Part shown: in pieces, positions 1 through 10,688 of the stretch
Layout of the letters: each line of letters opens with the position of its first letter
Position numbering within the stretch: position 1 is the stretch's first letter
Origin: Telopea speciosissima
Lineage: Eukaryota; Streptophyta; Magnoliopsida; Proteales; Proteaceae
Reading direction: 5' to 3'
Length of the DNA stretch: 64,000 nt
Assembly: GCF_018873765.1 (NCBI RefSeq)
Contig: NC_057926.1
Span: 46,677,043-46,741,042, forward strand
Made by a program: the position numbers and the translations under genes
The notes under the pieces: generated by a model
The model's input: only the letters and a program-made list of their open reading frames with translations
Told to the model about the DNA's origin: nothing
Databases searched by the model: none

Positions 1-534
1 TGTTCCATGCACCGAATGATTCTTCGTCTTCATTTGATACAGATTGATGGACGTTTGTGGAATTGCTTTGTGTATTGCTTGTCTGCGCGTCACTTTGTTT
101 GTAGTGTTACATTATATGTGTGGTATTTTGCGTGTTTACGTGTAACTTTTGTATTATGGCTACAACGCCCCTGTCGTGTGATAACGGACTTCAGTTGTTG
201 TTAAGTCCGGAGGATTGTCTATAAGTACCAACTGTTGTAAGCTTTGAAGGCAGATCTGGATCACAGACTAGCCTCCAGTTCTTCAGTAAAATCTTCAGTT
301 CTTCTTTCCTTTCGTCAGTTCTTCTTTCCTTTGGTTCTTCTTGTTGAAGTTATTATGTCAAGTTTCTATTTTTTTCTTTTACTTGGGTACAAGTGCTGCC
401 CTCTTTATATTGTAAGGCTGCTATGCCTCTCCCCACGATTTACATAGATTGAATGAAAATTTGCTTGCTGCATGTATGATTGTTTCTCAAGTATGTGAGA
501 CTTGAAGGGCTAAAGGAGCCTAGCTGGGAGAGAC
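1..534. other. Non-genic sequence left of the TRIM
   Basis: No convincing coding sequence is seen. The open frames are short and carry no recognisable motif. The stretch is T-rich with repeated CTTCAGTT/TCTTC runs, like the leader of a plant copia element, and the sequence resuming at 6,342 on the other side of the nested insertions has a similar texture. I infer that the TRIM landed in older retrotransposon-derived DNA, but no LTR was identified. Confidence 0.4.
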
Positions 535-810
535 AAATCTGTTAAAAAAAAGTATTTATCCACCCGTGTCCCCCTTTGGATAGTCCGCCGTGTTTGAGCT
601 CCTATATGATATACATATTGTTTCCTCCCTTTCCTACAAAGGTCGGCCTTTTAGAGGAAGCAGTTCCAACATGGTATCAGAGCAGGCATGGGTCATGGTA
701 TCGAGTCCCCCTAGGAGCGGGCAAGTATTAAAAAAAAGTATTTATCCACCTGTGTCCCCCTTTGGATAGTCCACCGTGTTAGAGCTCCTGCATGATATAC
801 ATATTGTTTC

Positions 811-1036
811 TGTTAGCAAAACACAATTGGAGTGAATAGCTTGAATGATCAATACAATCAAGCAAGCATCTATTTATAAAAGAGGAATTACAACTTAAAA
901 GGACAGGATTGTCCCTGCTCTAGCCGACTCTAAGCCGACTCTAACTAATAGAGTCGGTAGTACATAACATAAAATAATTAAAAACCTAAAAAGGATCAGA
1001 ATACCCCTACGGTATTCTAGTGTACATTATTCAACA
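811..1036 (-). repeat. Copia 3' LTR
   Basis: TG...CA-bounded 226-bp repeat matching 6,074-6,285. It contains a short internal duplication of CTAGCCGACTCTAA-type sequence that the other LTR lacks, which explains most of the length difference. Confidence 0.93.
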
Positions 1037-1043
1037 CTCCCCC

Positions 1044-4000
1044 CTAAGTTGGAGCAAATATATCGATCATGCCCAACTTGACTAAATTAGGATGAAACAT
1101 CTTTATAGGCAGTCCCTTGGTGAAAATATCAGCAAGCTGATCAGCAGACTTCACAAAGGGAACACAAATCTGCCCTGTTTCCAATTTTTCCTTAATGAAA
1201 TGCCTATCCACTTCAAAATGCTTAGTACGATCATGCTGTACTGGATTATGTGTAATGCTGATTGTAGCTTTGTTGTCACAGTACAACATCATAAGAAGAC
1301 AAATAGGAACACCAAGGTCTTATAGCAAGCCCTTCAGTCAGAGCAACTAAAAAATGCCTTGTGCCATAACACGAAATTTTGTTTTAGCACTAGAACGAGC
1401 CACCACATTCTGCTTCTTGCTACGCCAAGTGACAAGGTTGCCACCTACAAAAGAACAATACCCAGAGATAGACTTGTGATCCGGAGAACCGGCCAAATCA
1501 ACGTCAGTGTATGCCTTTATCCGTAGGTAATCATGAGAAGACAGGAGAATGCCTTTCCTAGGAGCTGACTTCAAGTAGTGAAGAATACGAAGAACAACCT
1601 CTATATGGGAAGAGTAGGGATCATGCATGAACTGACTCAAAGTACTCACAGCAACAACAATGTCAGGATGTGTGTGTGAGAGATAAATCAACTTCCCTAC
1701 AAGTCTCTGGTACCGACCTTTATCAACAGGTTCACCCTCCTTTTCTTGGAGACGAACATTAGTATCCATAGGAGTATATGAAGGGTAACATCCTAACAAA
1801 CCAATTTCTGCCAATAAATCTAGGACATACTTCCTTTGGGAGAGAAAGATGCCCTTAGAAGATCTGGCAATCTCAATCCCAAGAAAGTACCTCAGCTTTC
1901 CTAGATCTTTAATTTCAAACTCCTTTCCAAGAAAGGTCTTCAAACGGCTGATCTCATCACCATCATTGCCAATAACCACAATATCATCTACGTAGACTAT
2001 AAGAACAGTGAGTTTTTCACCAACCCTATTTATAAAGAGAGTGTGATCAGCATTCTTTGCTTGTAGCCCACAGAGACCATGGCTTTGTGAAATCGGCCAA
2101 ATTATGCTCTAGGGGACTGCTTCAGCCCATAAAATGCACGTTTCAATTTGCACACTTTGCCTTGGTTTTCGTCACAAGAGAACCCTGGTGGAATGTCCAT
2201 ATACACCTCATCCAATTCGCCATTTAGGAAAGCATTCTTCACATCCAACTGTTGTAAATCCCATCCAAGATTGATTGCACAAGATAGCAAAACTCAAACA
2301 GTATTCAGCTTTGCAACAGGGGCAAAGGTCTCCTAGCAATCAATCCCGTATGTCTAAGTGAACCCCCTTGTCACGAGTCATGCCTTTATCTATCCACAAT
2401 GCCATCCACCTTCTGTTTCACTACAAACACCCACTTGCATCTAACAATCCTTTTCCCTAGTGTAAGAACTACAAGCTCCCATGTGCCATTTTTATTCAGG
2501 GCTTTCATTTCTTCCATTATTGTTGCCTTCCACTTTCCATCTGATAGAGCTTCCTGCCAATTGTAAGGAATACGAACAGAAAAAAGAGAAGAAACAAAAG
2601 CACGAAAAGATGGAGAAAGGGAGTCATAGGACACAACATGGGATATAGAGTGTTTAGTGCAAGCCATGACACCTTTGCAAACAGCAATAGGTAGATCAAG
2701 AGAAGAAGTATTACCAGGTGGAGAAGCAGATTCTGGATCCAGGTTCGGCAACTGGATGGGTATTGGTGTTGCAATGGATTGAAGCTGCTTATGTTTTCTT
2801 ATATATGTCTACACATTAGAATTATTAATCCTTCTCTGAAATTTACTAATGGTTTTCTGAACTGGAGTTTGCAGGATTGGAGTTATCTCCCCCTGAATAG
2901 GAATGTCAACAGTATTTGTGATGGTCTCCCCCTTTATAGGAACCTCTCCCCCTCAAGCAGAGGGAGGATTAGGAGTAGAATGGACAGGAACAAACTCATT
3001 GTGAACATACGGAAGGGGAGGTTCTATTGTCAGCACATCTTCACTAACACTCTCCCCCTGAAGAGGTGGGGACAAATAATAGAAGACAATCTCATGAAAA
3101 ACAACATCCATACTTACCACGGTACGTCAGGCGGGAGGATAATAGTAGTTGTAACCCTTTTGGGTAGCAGCGGAGACTACGGGGCTCAAGTTTACCAGGG
3201 GACCTAGTATCCCTGGCATAATAAACTCAGCCAAACAACCTAGGGGGAACAATAAAAGAAGAAGAGCCATATAAGAGCTTGACAGGGGGCTTGGAGTCAA
3301 AATCTTACTAGGCAGCCTATTAATCAAATAGGCCGTAGTTAGGACTGCATCTCCCCAATAAAAAGATGGAACATGTCGAGCAAACATAGGGGCTCTAGCC
3401 ACCTCCAAGAGATGGTGATTTTTCCTCTCAGCCACACCATTCTGGGTTGGAGTATCAACACAGCTGGTCTGATGTAAAATCCCATGGGCAGCATGATATC
3501 TCTGGAACTGAACATCCATATACTCTGTCCCATTGTCACTTCTCAAGACTTTGGGAGTGGCGCTAAATTGGGTCTAGACCATCTTATGAAAATGTTGAAA
3601 ACAAGAAAAGACTTCATTTTTTGTGTGCATCAGGTAGACCCAAGTGAATCGGGAATAACAGTCAATAAAAGTAACAAACCACCTATGACTAGAAATAGAA
3701 ACTTTGCGACTAGGACCCCACACATCAGTATGAATCAATTAGAATAAAGAAGAAGACCTTTTATTAGAAATTGGGTAAGTCGAAAGTGTTTGTTTGACTA
3801 AGACACAAGCCTCACAAAAAAATTCTTCCTTATTACAATGTTTAACTAATGCTGGAAATAAATGGGATAAAGTTCCTAAGGGGGGTGTCCTAGTCTAGAA
3901 TGCCATTGGTGTAATTCAGAGGAGAAAGAAGCAGGCTGACATAGTTGAGAAGGTAATGCTTGCGTGGCAAGATGACCACCATCAAGCAGGTACAATCCAC

Positions 4001-5405
4001 CATGCACTTTACCCGATCCAATCGTCTTCCCAGATTCTAGTTAATGAAAAACACAATGAGTTGGAAAAAAAAGTTACTTTGCAATTCAGATTTTTTGTAA
4101 TACTACTAATAGAGAAAAGATAAGTAGTGAAATTGGAAATATGCAAGACAGAAGACAAGGTAAGAGTAGGGGAGCAACTAATGGATCCTTTCCTGGACAT
4201 TGATGAGAGGGATCCATCAGCCACTTTGACTTTATCCTTGCCTGAAGCAGGGGAATAAGTATGAAAAAGACTAGAGGAACCTGTCATGTGATCAGTGGCA
4301 CCGGAGTCTATAATCCATGGAGTGGAGACAACTGATGCACAATGACCCGCAAAGAAAATACCTGAACGGGCAAAGTGGGAACCTGATGGAGTGGAGTAAG
4401 TGGCAAGAAGAGATGTAGTAGAGGCAGCGGAAGTCTGTAACATGCGCCGGAAAGCTTGTAATTCTTCTTGGGAGAGGCCACTTTCAGCAGTGGTAGCTGT
4501 AGCTACACTTTTAGTGTGATTAGTCTTGTTTCTAGTTGTACCATGACCACGTTTGGCTTCAAAATCAGCAGGCTTCCTTGTAACTTCCAGCAAGTAGCGT
4601 TAGTGTGATATGGTTTGTTGCAATGTTCACATTTTAAAGGCTCTTTTGCTGAAACAGACGAAGCATTACCCTTAGATGGAGGACTAGGAGTAGAACCAGC
4701 AGCCTATAAGGCTGATCTTTCAACCATAGCAGTAAGTAACATTGCAGCCCTACGGGTTTCTTCAGTGTGAACAAAAGCAAAGGCCTGCTTCAAGGTTGGA
4801 AAAGGTACCCGACCAAGAACTTGAATCCTAATTGGATCATATTCAGCATTAAGTCCAGCCAAAAAATCATACGTACGAATCTAGTCCACATATTTGTGAT
4901 AGGCAGCAATGTCTACAGCAGTAGAGGGCTGAAACCGAGAGTAGTGATCCAATTGTTGCCATAGACTCTTGAGGGCAGCATAGTACTTAGAGACAGACAA
5001 TTCTTTCTGTGTAGTGCTATGGAGGGTCTTACGAATCTCATAAACTTGAGCATCATTCCCCAACTGTCCATACGTTTCCTTGGCAGCAATCCAAATTTGT
5101 GCAGCTGTGTCAAGGAGAAGATACTGACCAGAGATATCAGAGTGCATAGAGTTCAATACGAATGACATAACCATCGCATCATTAGCAGTCCAACGAGCCC
5201 GAAGAGGGCCTTCATCAAGTGGCTGAACATAGGTGCCAGTAAGATGGCCAGTGAGTCCTCTTCCAGCCATAGTCAGAGAAAGAGATCTGGCCCACATCAA
5301 GTAATTGGAACCATCCAATTTAATTGCAGCAACGTAAGGGAGGAATTCAGTCCTGGACAGACCTTCATCTCCAGAGGTAACCGTGGTAATATCTGACCCA
5401 GTCAT
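1044..5405 (-). pseudogene. Copia gag-pol polyprotein remnant
   Basis: Domains follow copia order on the minus strand. The gag begins at 5,405 (MTGSDITTVTSG, with a copia gag core containing DGSNYLMWARSL). A CCHC zinc knuckle (CEHCNKPYHTNATC) lies near 4,597-4,641. The aspartic protease motif WIIDSGATDHMTG lies in the frame 4,593-4,009. The integrase core with RSDNGTEY and NGVAERKNH lies at about 3,720-3,127. Reverse transcriptase pieces are at 2,751-2,386 and 2,290-2,102 (QLDVKNAFLNGELDEVYM), with YVDD near 1,990. RT C-terminus and RNase H follow at 1,979-1,347 and 1,292-1,044 (CDNKATISI). Stops and frameshifts separate these pieces, so no intact polyprotein can be made. The gag-PR-INT-RT-RH order defines copia rather than gypsy. 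Confidence 0.93.
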
Positions 5406-6073
5406 ACTTGCAGGTAATCAACAGGGAGAAAGCCAGCAAAAAAATAATCGATCCAACAAGAGAAGACCCAAATATCGATAGGAGGCAGGGTTATGAAAAA
5501 ACCCAGAAATTGAAAATCTGAAATCTGAAATTTTGCAGCAAAACTCCAAGGATAAGGCTGATATTCTGATCGAGTGCTCCTTTGGTGTGTATAAGACTCC
5601 CCTCAAAAAATCAGCAAAAGGGGAGAACCCTAACCCTAAAATCGATGAGTGTCAGGGTTTTGGAAAACCCTGAATTTGAGATCGATAGAGGAAAGGGGGC
5701 TTCAATATTTGATGTAGACTTGCAATAGAAGCTGTCCAGAGCTGCTAGAATGGAATCTCCAATGCAAACAACCAATCTCCAGTAGGAATGAGACTTGATC
5801 TTCAAGGGGGAAATTCTCCAAAAATCGTAGAAGGAAAACAAGGCAGCAGCTATCGCAGAGAAGAAAAAATTCTTATAGCATCGATTGAGGTAGATGGAGG
5901 GCAGCAACTAGATCATTCGATCGCCTCATTAGTGCTGGCCCTTAAGCAGTGGAAAAAAAAAAAAAAAAAGAAGAAGAAGAAGAAGCTGAGAGAAAAAAAG
6001 GAGAAGAGAGAAACGATGGTGGGAGGGGGGGAGAAGTGTTTTGTAACTTAGATCAGAATTGGCTCTGATACCA

Positions 6074-6285
6074 TGTTAGCAAAACACAATTAGAGTGAAT
6101 AGGTTGAATGATCAATACGATCAAGCAAACATCTATTTATAAAAGAGGAATTACAACCTAAAGGACAGAATTGTCCCTGTTCTAGCCGACTCTAACTAAT
6201 AGAGTCGGCAGTACATAACATAAAATAATTAAAACCCAAAAAGACCAGAGTACCCCTACGATATTCTAGTGTACATTATTCAACA
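6074..6285 (-). repeat. Copia 5' LTR
   Basis: 212-bp partner of the repeat at 811-1,036. On the minus strand it ends in ...GCTAACA, followed directly by TGGTATCAGAGCC, so this is the upstream (5') LTR of the minus-strand element. Confidence 0.93.
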
Positions 6286-6341
6286 GTTTCCTCCCTTTCC
6301 TACAAGGTCGGCCTTTTAGGGGAAGAGGTTCCAACAAAATC

Positions 6342-7397
6342 CATCTGTCCCAACATTCTAATCTCTATCTTCTCCATCTTCTCTGTCCCACCATCAATTC
6401 CTGAGTGCTGCTGTGATATTGTGACTGCTCCATCCATTGAGAAGATCAATCGAGTGTGACTGCTGCTGCAGCTGCTGTTCTTCAGTAAAGAGGATCAAAT
6501 CACTTTGCTGTTGCCCCTGCAATTCCGATTTGGTGCTGTGTCTTGTGGAGATCATATCTCAACAAGTAACCATCAGTTTTGGTTGATTTTTGGAGCACAC
6601 AACCTCCCCATCACCTCCTCCACTCGACCCCAGTTTGAGAGGATTCTGCTGGCTGGTTAGTCCTGTAGGCCATAACCTTCTAATTTGGGAAATCTCTCAT
6701 ATCTCACAATTCAACCAGTACAATTGGCTGAGACTTTCAGCAGAGAGTTTTCTCTACTCATTCTTCACTCGATTTGCACATCATCTACACTAGATCTAAG
6801 TTGGGTGACCATCACTTGGCTGGTTTGGCTAGAAACCCTAACTTTCTAATTCTGAGTTAGTTCTTATTTCAAATTTTTGTGGATTTTTTGAGACTAGTAT
6901 TCTAGTCTTACATTATATAAATATATATATATATATATATGAATGTCTAATCTTACTAATTTTAAGGTAAAGTGGTGTTTTAGTTAGATAACACAGCCTA
7001 TAAAAATTGATAATGATCTGATGACTAAATCTCCAAACAAATCACAGTCATGAAAATAGAAGGTATCTAAAAACATGCAGAAAACAATGGTTCATAACCC
7101 ATAATATACTATCAGCTCAACACATGTTATATAGAAGAAACAGATCATAAGTTGGGGAGAAACACCTCAGAAAATTTCAGACTTGCAAGAAAAGTGAGCT
7201 GTAGCATAGATCCTTGCAGCACAAACCATCAGCTGTCCTGATCAGCCACCAAATGAGGTCTAGTGGAAGCCTTATGCAGGAGAAAAATATCTCATAGTTT
7301 GAGAATGATTTGATGGCTTGATCTGTAGTTACGTAAATCAGTTACCAAAATAGCAGGTATTCAAGAACATGTATGAAGAGAGGTTCCAGCACTAATA
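6342..7397. other. Non-genic, repeat-like sequence
   Basis: No supported gene. 6,342-6,850 is CT-rich and resembles a retrotransposon leader. 6,915-6,940 is an (AT)n microsatellite. The remainder up to the LTR at 7,398 has only short open frames without motifs. Confidence 0.4.
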
Positions 7398-9890
7398 GGT
7401 TAAATAAGTAGCTGAATAGGTTATATCATCATGATTTGTGAATTTTTATGTTTTCTATTGTAATCTGCCTATTTTGAAAGTCCCAATGAGAGTCTAAAAC
7501 TCTCTCAGCCACTCTATAAAAGGGTTGCATGTAAGCATTTTAAAGGAAGTTAAGAATTTGAATGAAATTGAGTTTGTACTGTTCTTCTGTTAGAAACAGA
7601 GTTGCAGTGAGATTCTGTTCCTGGTGAGATGTTAGAGTGGTTGGTGAGATACTAGCCTAGGCTTGCGATGACACTCTTCAAGTCTTATCCTTCTTCCATT
7701 CTGTCCATGCAATATAAAATAAGTTTTAGAATTGTTTGGTCGTTCCATCATTTATTTAAAGGTTAATTGAAGATATTACCTACTGTGCATCATCTCTTAT
7801 TCATTTTTTAAGTTTCTCTCAAATATGATCACTCTTAGGTGCTTAGATCTTGTTATCATAAACTGGTTTTGAAGGTTATTGTAAGGTTAGACCAGTCTCC
7901 ATTATTCGGTATGGTAGCTATGGCTAAACCCAGTTCAGGAAACTCTTACCCAACAAATATTCTTAACCAGATCGCTGACATGGTCAGGCAGTTATCAGAC
8001 CCCATAACTGTTATTGAATATAGGTTTGAAGCCAATATTGTCACTTTTCTAACTTTGTCCCCCACTGCCCAAAGAATGATACCGTTGCAGCCATTGGCGC
8101 CAACCCGAAGACAGAGTTCTATTATGGACCTCCTCCTGAGGAGGAGGTTGACGAACAACCTACATATGATGAGGACGGTACGGTGACCTATGGCACACAT
8201 GTCATATGTTTGGTTTCATCAACAGAGATTCGTAAGGACAACATTGATGAGTAATCTAAGGCGTCTGCTACTACAATGGAAGCTGAAGCAAAGGGTGAAG
8301 AAGACAACAATACCGTTATGGGAGACAAGCTTACAGGTGGGCTAAATTCATCCAATCTTGGACATGAACTCAGTTTTCCCTTGAGACTTTACACAAAGTC
8401 TTCCAGAATCTCGTATGTAGTGAGACCAAGAGCTCCTACTTTCAGTCTTTTCTCAAGGAAAGAGATTGGGTTGACCCTTGACTTTTTCCGCCACAGGAAT
8501 TTGTAAAGAATTTGATAGCTCACTATGGGCATTGAACCTGGGAGACCACTTGGGTACATCCTTTACTTTTGATGATGATTGTGATGTTGCACACATCGAG
8601 TTCATCATTCCACCCGAATACTTTTAGGAGAAAGCTCCTAGGGTTGAAGACTTTATTCCTAACATCCCTACATCACCAGGTCAAAGCTGTTACTCACATG
8701 TTTCCCCATCTTAACTTCAAAACTCATTTTTTTTTTCAATCTGGTTAGAGCTGATGTTGATCAAGAGATGTTCCTATACAAGTATTCATGCTGGTACAAG
8801 CCAAAATCCAAGTCTAATGTGTTAAATAAATAGCCTAACAGGTTTTAATAGATCATGGCTGGCAATTTCTATGTTTTCAAATGTAATGGGCCTTTTTTTT
8901 TTTTAACCTGAATATTCTCTGGGACCCGGGGCAGCCCCTAGAATTTTATTAAGCTCCAAAAAGAATAAAAGAATACAAGGGGGGGACATGCCACCTTACC
9001 CCTAACCCAGGAAACAAAATATAACAAAGAATCAATATGCACTACTCCCTGAGCACAGGCAAACCAACCCTATCCTCCCTTAGAATACAAAGCAACTCAC
9101 CCTGTGGCAAATCGCCTTGACCAAAAGTGAAGCCTGACATTACATGCATGGTTTGCCAGCCAGTCCGCGGCTCTATTACTTTCCCTATAAGCAAAAGAGA
9201 TGCAAGGATTTATCAACTCAATCAGCTTCATGGACTCATGAAACCAGTACCACCCTTTCCATAGTCCACATCTTCTGAGATTAAACATGTGCACGGCGTA
9301 GATAGAGTCCGAGTTAATTGCCACTCCCGCAAGGCCCAGCTCTTGACATAGCTTTAAACCATCTCTCATTGCCTGAAGCTCCGCAATGGAGTTCGTAATG
9401 GGCCTATTTTAAAAGCCCATATATGAGGGATAAGTGACCTAGATGTTTAATTAGTTAGTAGTATCTAGTCCTCGAAAGATGTGAAGTCTTGGGGATCTCA
9501 ATAGGTTAGTTTCATTGTTAGTTGTGAAAGACCTTTAAAATTTCCGGTTCATTAAATATCTTGAAAAGAGTCCCAATGAGAGTCTAGAATTTTCCTAGCC
9601 ACTCTATAAAAGGGCTCCATGTAAGCATTTTAAAGGAATTTAAGAATTTGAATGAAATCCATGCTAGGGTGGTTGGTGAGATTCTAGACTAGGCATGGGG
9701 TGTGAGACTCTTGAATTCATATCCTTCTTCTATTCTTTCTGTGCAATATAAGTGAGTATTGAAGTTGTTCAGTTGTTCTACCATTATTTGAAGGTCAGTT
9801 GAAGATATTCCCTGTACTGCATCTTCTCTTATTCAAATCTGAAGTTTCTCCCAAATCTGATCACTTTTAGGTGCTGAGATCCTGTTAGAT
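7398..9890 (+). mobile_element. Old, non-autonomous LTR retrotransposon
   Basis: Two related direct repeats bracket about 1 kb. The left LTR is about 7,398-7,858 and the right LTR about 8,820-9,890 (the latter interrupted by a LINE at 8,894-9,394). Shared blocks include GTCCCAATGAGAGTCTA, CCACTCTATAAAAGGG (a plausible LTR TATA box, setting plus orientation), TGTAAGCATTTTAAAGGAA, and a long block ending in TGATCACTnTTAGGTGC. Each LTR has indels the other lacks, so the pair is old. The internal part has broken frames (for example NILNQIADMVRQLSDP near 7,955) suggesting a vestigial gag, but no protease, integrase or reverse transcriptase. Target-site duplication and primer-binding site were not resolved. 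Confidence 0.7.
8894..9394 (-). mobile_element. 5'-truncated L1-like LINE inserted in an LTR
   Basis: The 11-bp GTAATGGGCCT is present at 8,883-8,893 and again at 9,395-9,405 as target-site duplication. On the minus strand the insert ends in a poly(A) tail, seen as the T run at 8,893-8,904. Its 5' part encodes the RNase H domain that plant L1 LINEs carry at the C terminus: from about 9,393 down to 9,097, with IAELQAMRDGLKLC, then INSDS and ESNRAADWLANHA. The start lies inside the RNase H domain, so this is a severely 5'-truncated copy made by target-primed reverse transcription. Confidence 0.88.
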
Positions 9891-10560
9891 CAATCTTCAT
9901 TATGAACATAAAACCATCCACTGATCACTAGAAGAGGACGAAGCAGCCACAATCATCAAAAAACCAATTGAAGAAGAGGGATGAATACTTCCTGTGCAAG
10001 CCATTGGGAGATTCTCAGAAATTCGAGCAGCCGAGTGGAAAATCTTGATGTAACCACATGAATGAAGTAAGATCAGATTGTAGCATAGTAGTGACCCTAG
10101 TTTTTCATCTTTAAACAACTAGGGTTTCACACCAAGTAGGGAGGTATAGGTTGCTGTAGAACCAAGGAAATGGAAATCTAAAGAAGACACTCAAACCAGA
10201 AACAAGGAAACAAGCAGCGGATCTTTAATGCTCTGATACCATGTGACATAAACAGAACATATAGCAAATACCTTTACACACAGACACACACACAGAGAGA
10301 GAGAGAGACAGAGAGCAATACATGTCCTTAGTACCCCCACTGATTACACATAACCCCATAAAGGGCCTAATAAAAAAAACAGTATAGGCATAAATACAAT
10401 AAAGAAGTAGAGTTTTAAGTACTGTTTCTATGGTAGCCACTTTTAACCCTGCTAAAAGTTGGTACCTAATCCATATGTTTTGCATTTTATTGTGTATTTT
10501 TCCCCTGTGCTTTGATAAAGTAGATTTTGTCATTTGGCCTCATATTTTTTTTTAAAAGAA
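9891..10560 (-). mobile_element. Copia leader and 5' LTR remnant
   Basis: At 10,231-10,241 the minus strand reads TGGTATCAGAG, the initiator-tRNA primer-binding site, directly after an LTR that would begin at 10,242 (TGTGACATAAAC). The 9,891-10,230 stretch looks like the untranslated leader of a minus-strand copia element. The LTR side holds a (CA)n/(GA)n microsatellite at 10,272-10,312. No coding domains follow, so the element was cut, possibly by the LTR element to its left. The outer LTR end is not certain. Confidence 0.55.
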
Positions 10561-10688
10561 ATACTACATGATCAAGGATATCTAGATGTTGGCCTAGTTT
10601 TTTGAGTACTGTTTACTAATATCATTCTCAACTATTTTGATTGAACCCTGAAACTTCTAAGAAATAGTGTATTTTATAAAATTTCCAG

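Larger units (their letters stand above)
811..6285 (-). mobile_element. Ty1/copia retrotransposon, full-length but decayed, nested in the TRIM
   Basis: A 5.5-kb element on the minus strand. Its LTRs lie at 811-1,036 and 6,074-6,285, both starting TGTTAGCAAAACAC and ending TTCAACA on the plus strand. GTTTC at 806-810 and again at 6,286-6,290 is the 5-bp target-site duplication. At 6,060-6,073 the reverse strand reads TGGTATCAGAGCC, the initiator-tRNA primer-binding site next to the 5' LTR. At 1,037-1,046 the reverse strand reads AGGGGGGAG, the polypurine tract next to the 3' LTR. The LTRs differ by several substitutions and a small internal deletion (226 versus 212 bp), so the insertion is not recent. 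The coding region is frameshifted. Confidence 0.95.
540..6336 (+). mobile_element. TRIM (miniature LTR retrotransposon) split by a nested copia element
   Basis: Two direct repeats of about 132 bp form its LTRs: 540-671, beginning TGTTAAAA and ending CCAACA, and 726-810 continuing at 6,291-6,336. Immediately after the first LTR, at 672-684, is TGGTATCAGAGCA, the usual primer-binding site complementary to initiator methionine tRNA. Only 54 bp separate the LTRs, ending in a purine-rich AGGAGCGGGCAAG that can serve as polypurine tract. The five bases AAATC at 535-539 recur at 6,337-6,341 as target-site duplication. Without the copia insertion the element is about 320 bp with no coding capacity, which fits the TRIM/SMART class mobilised in trans. 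The second LTR begins TA instead of TG, a single decay mutation. Confidence 0.88.

Noticed and set aside
2779-3207. 142-codon open frame on the plus strand
   Set aside because: It is the antisense shadow of copia integrase and pol sequence on the minus strand and has no motif of its own.
10225-10533. 102-codon minus-strand frame
   Set aside because: It runs through a (CA)n/(GA)n microsatellite and a copia LTR and has no conserved motif.
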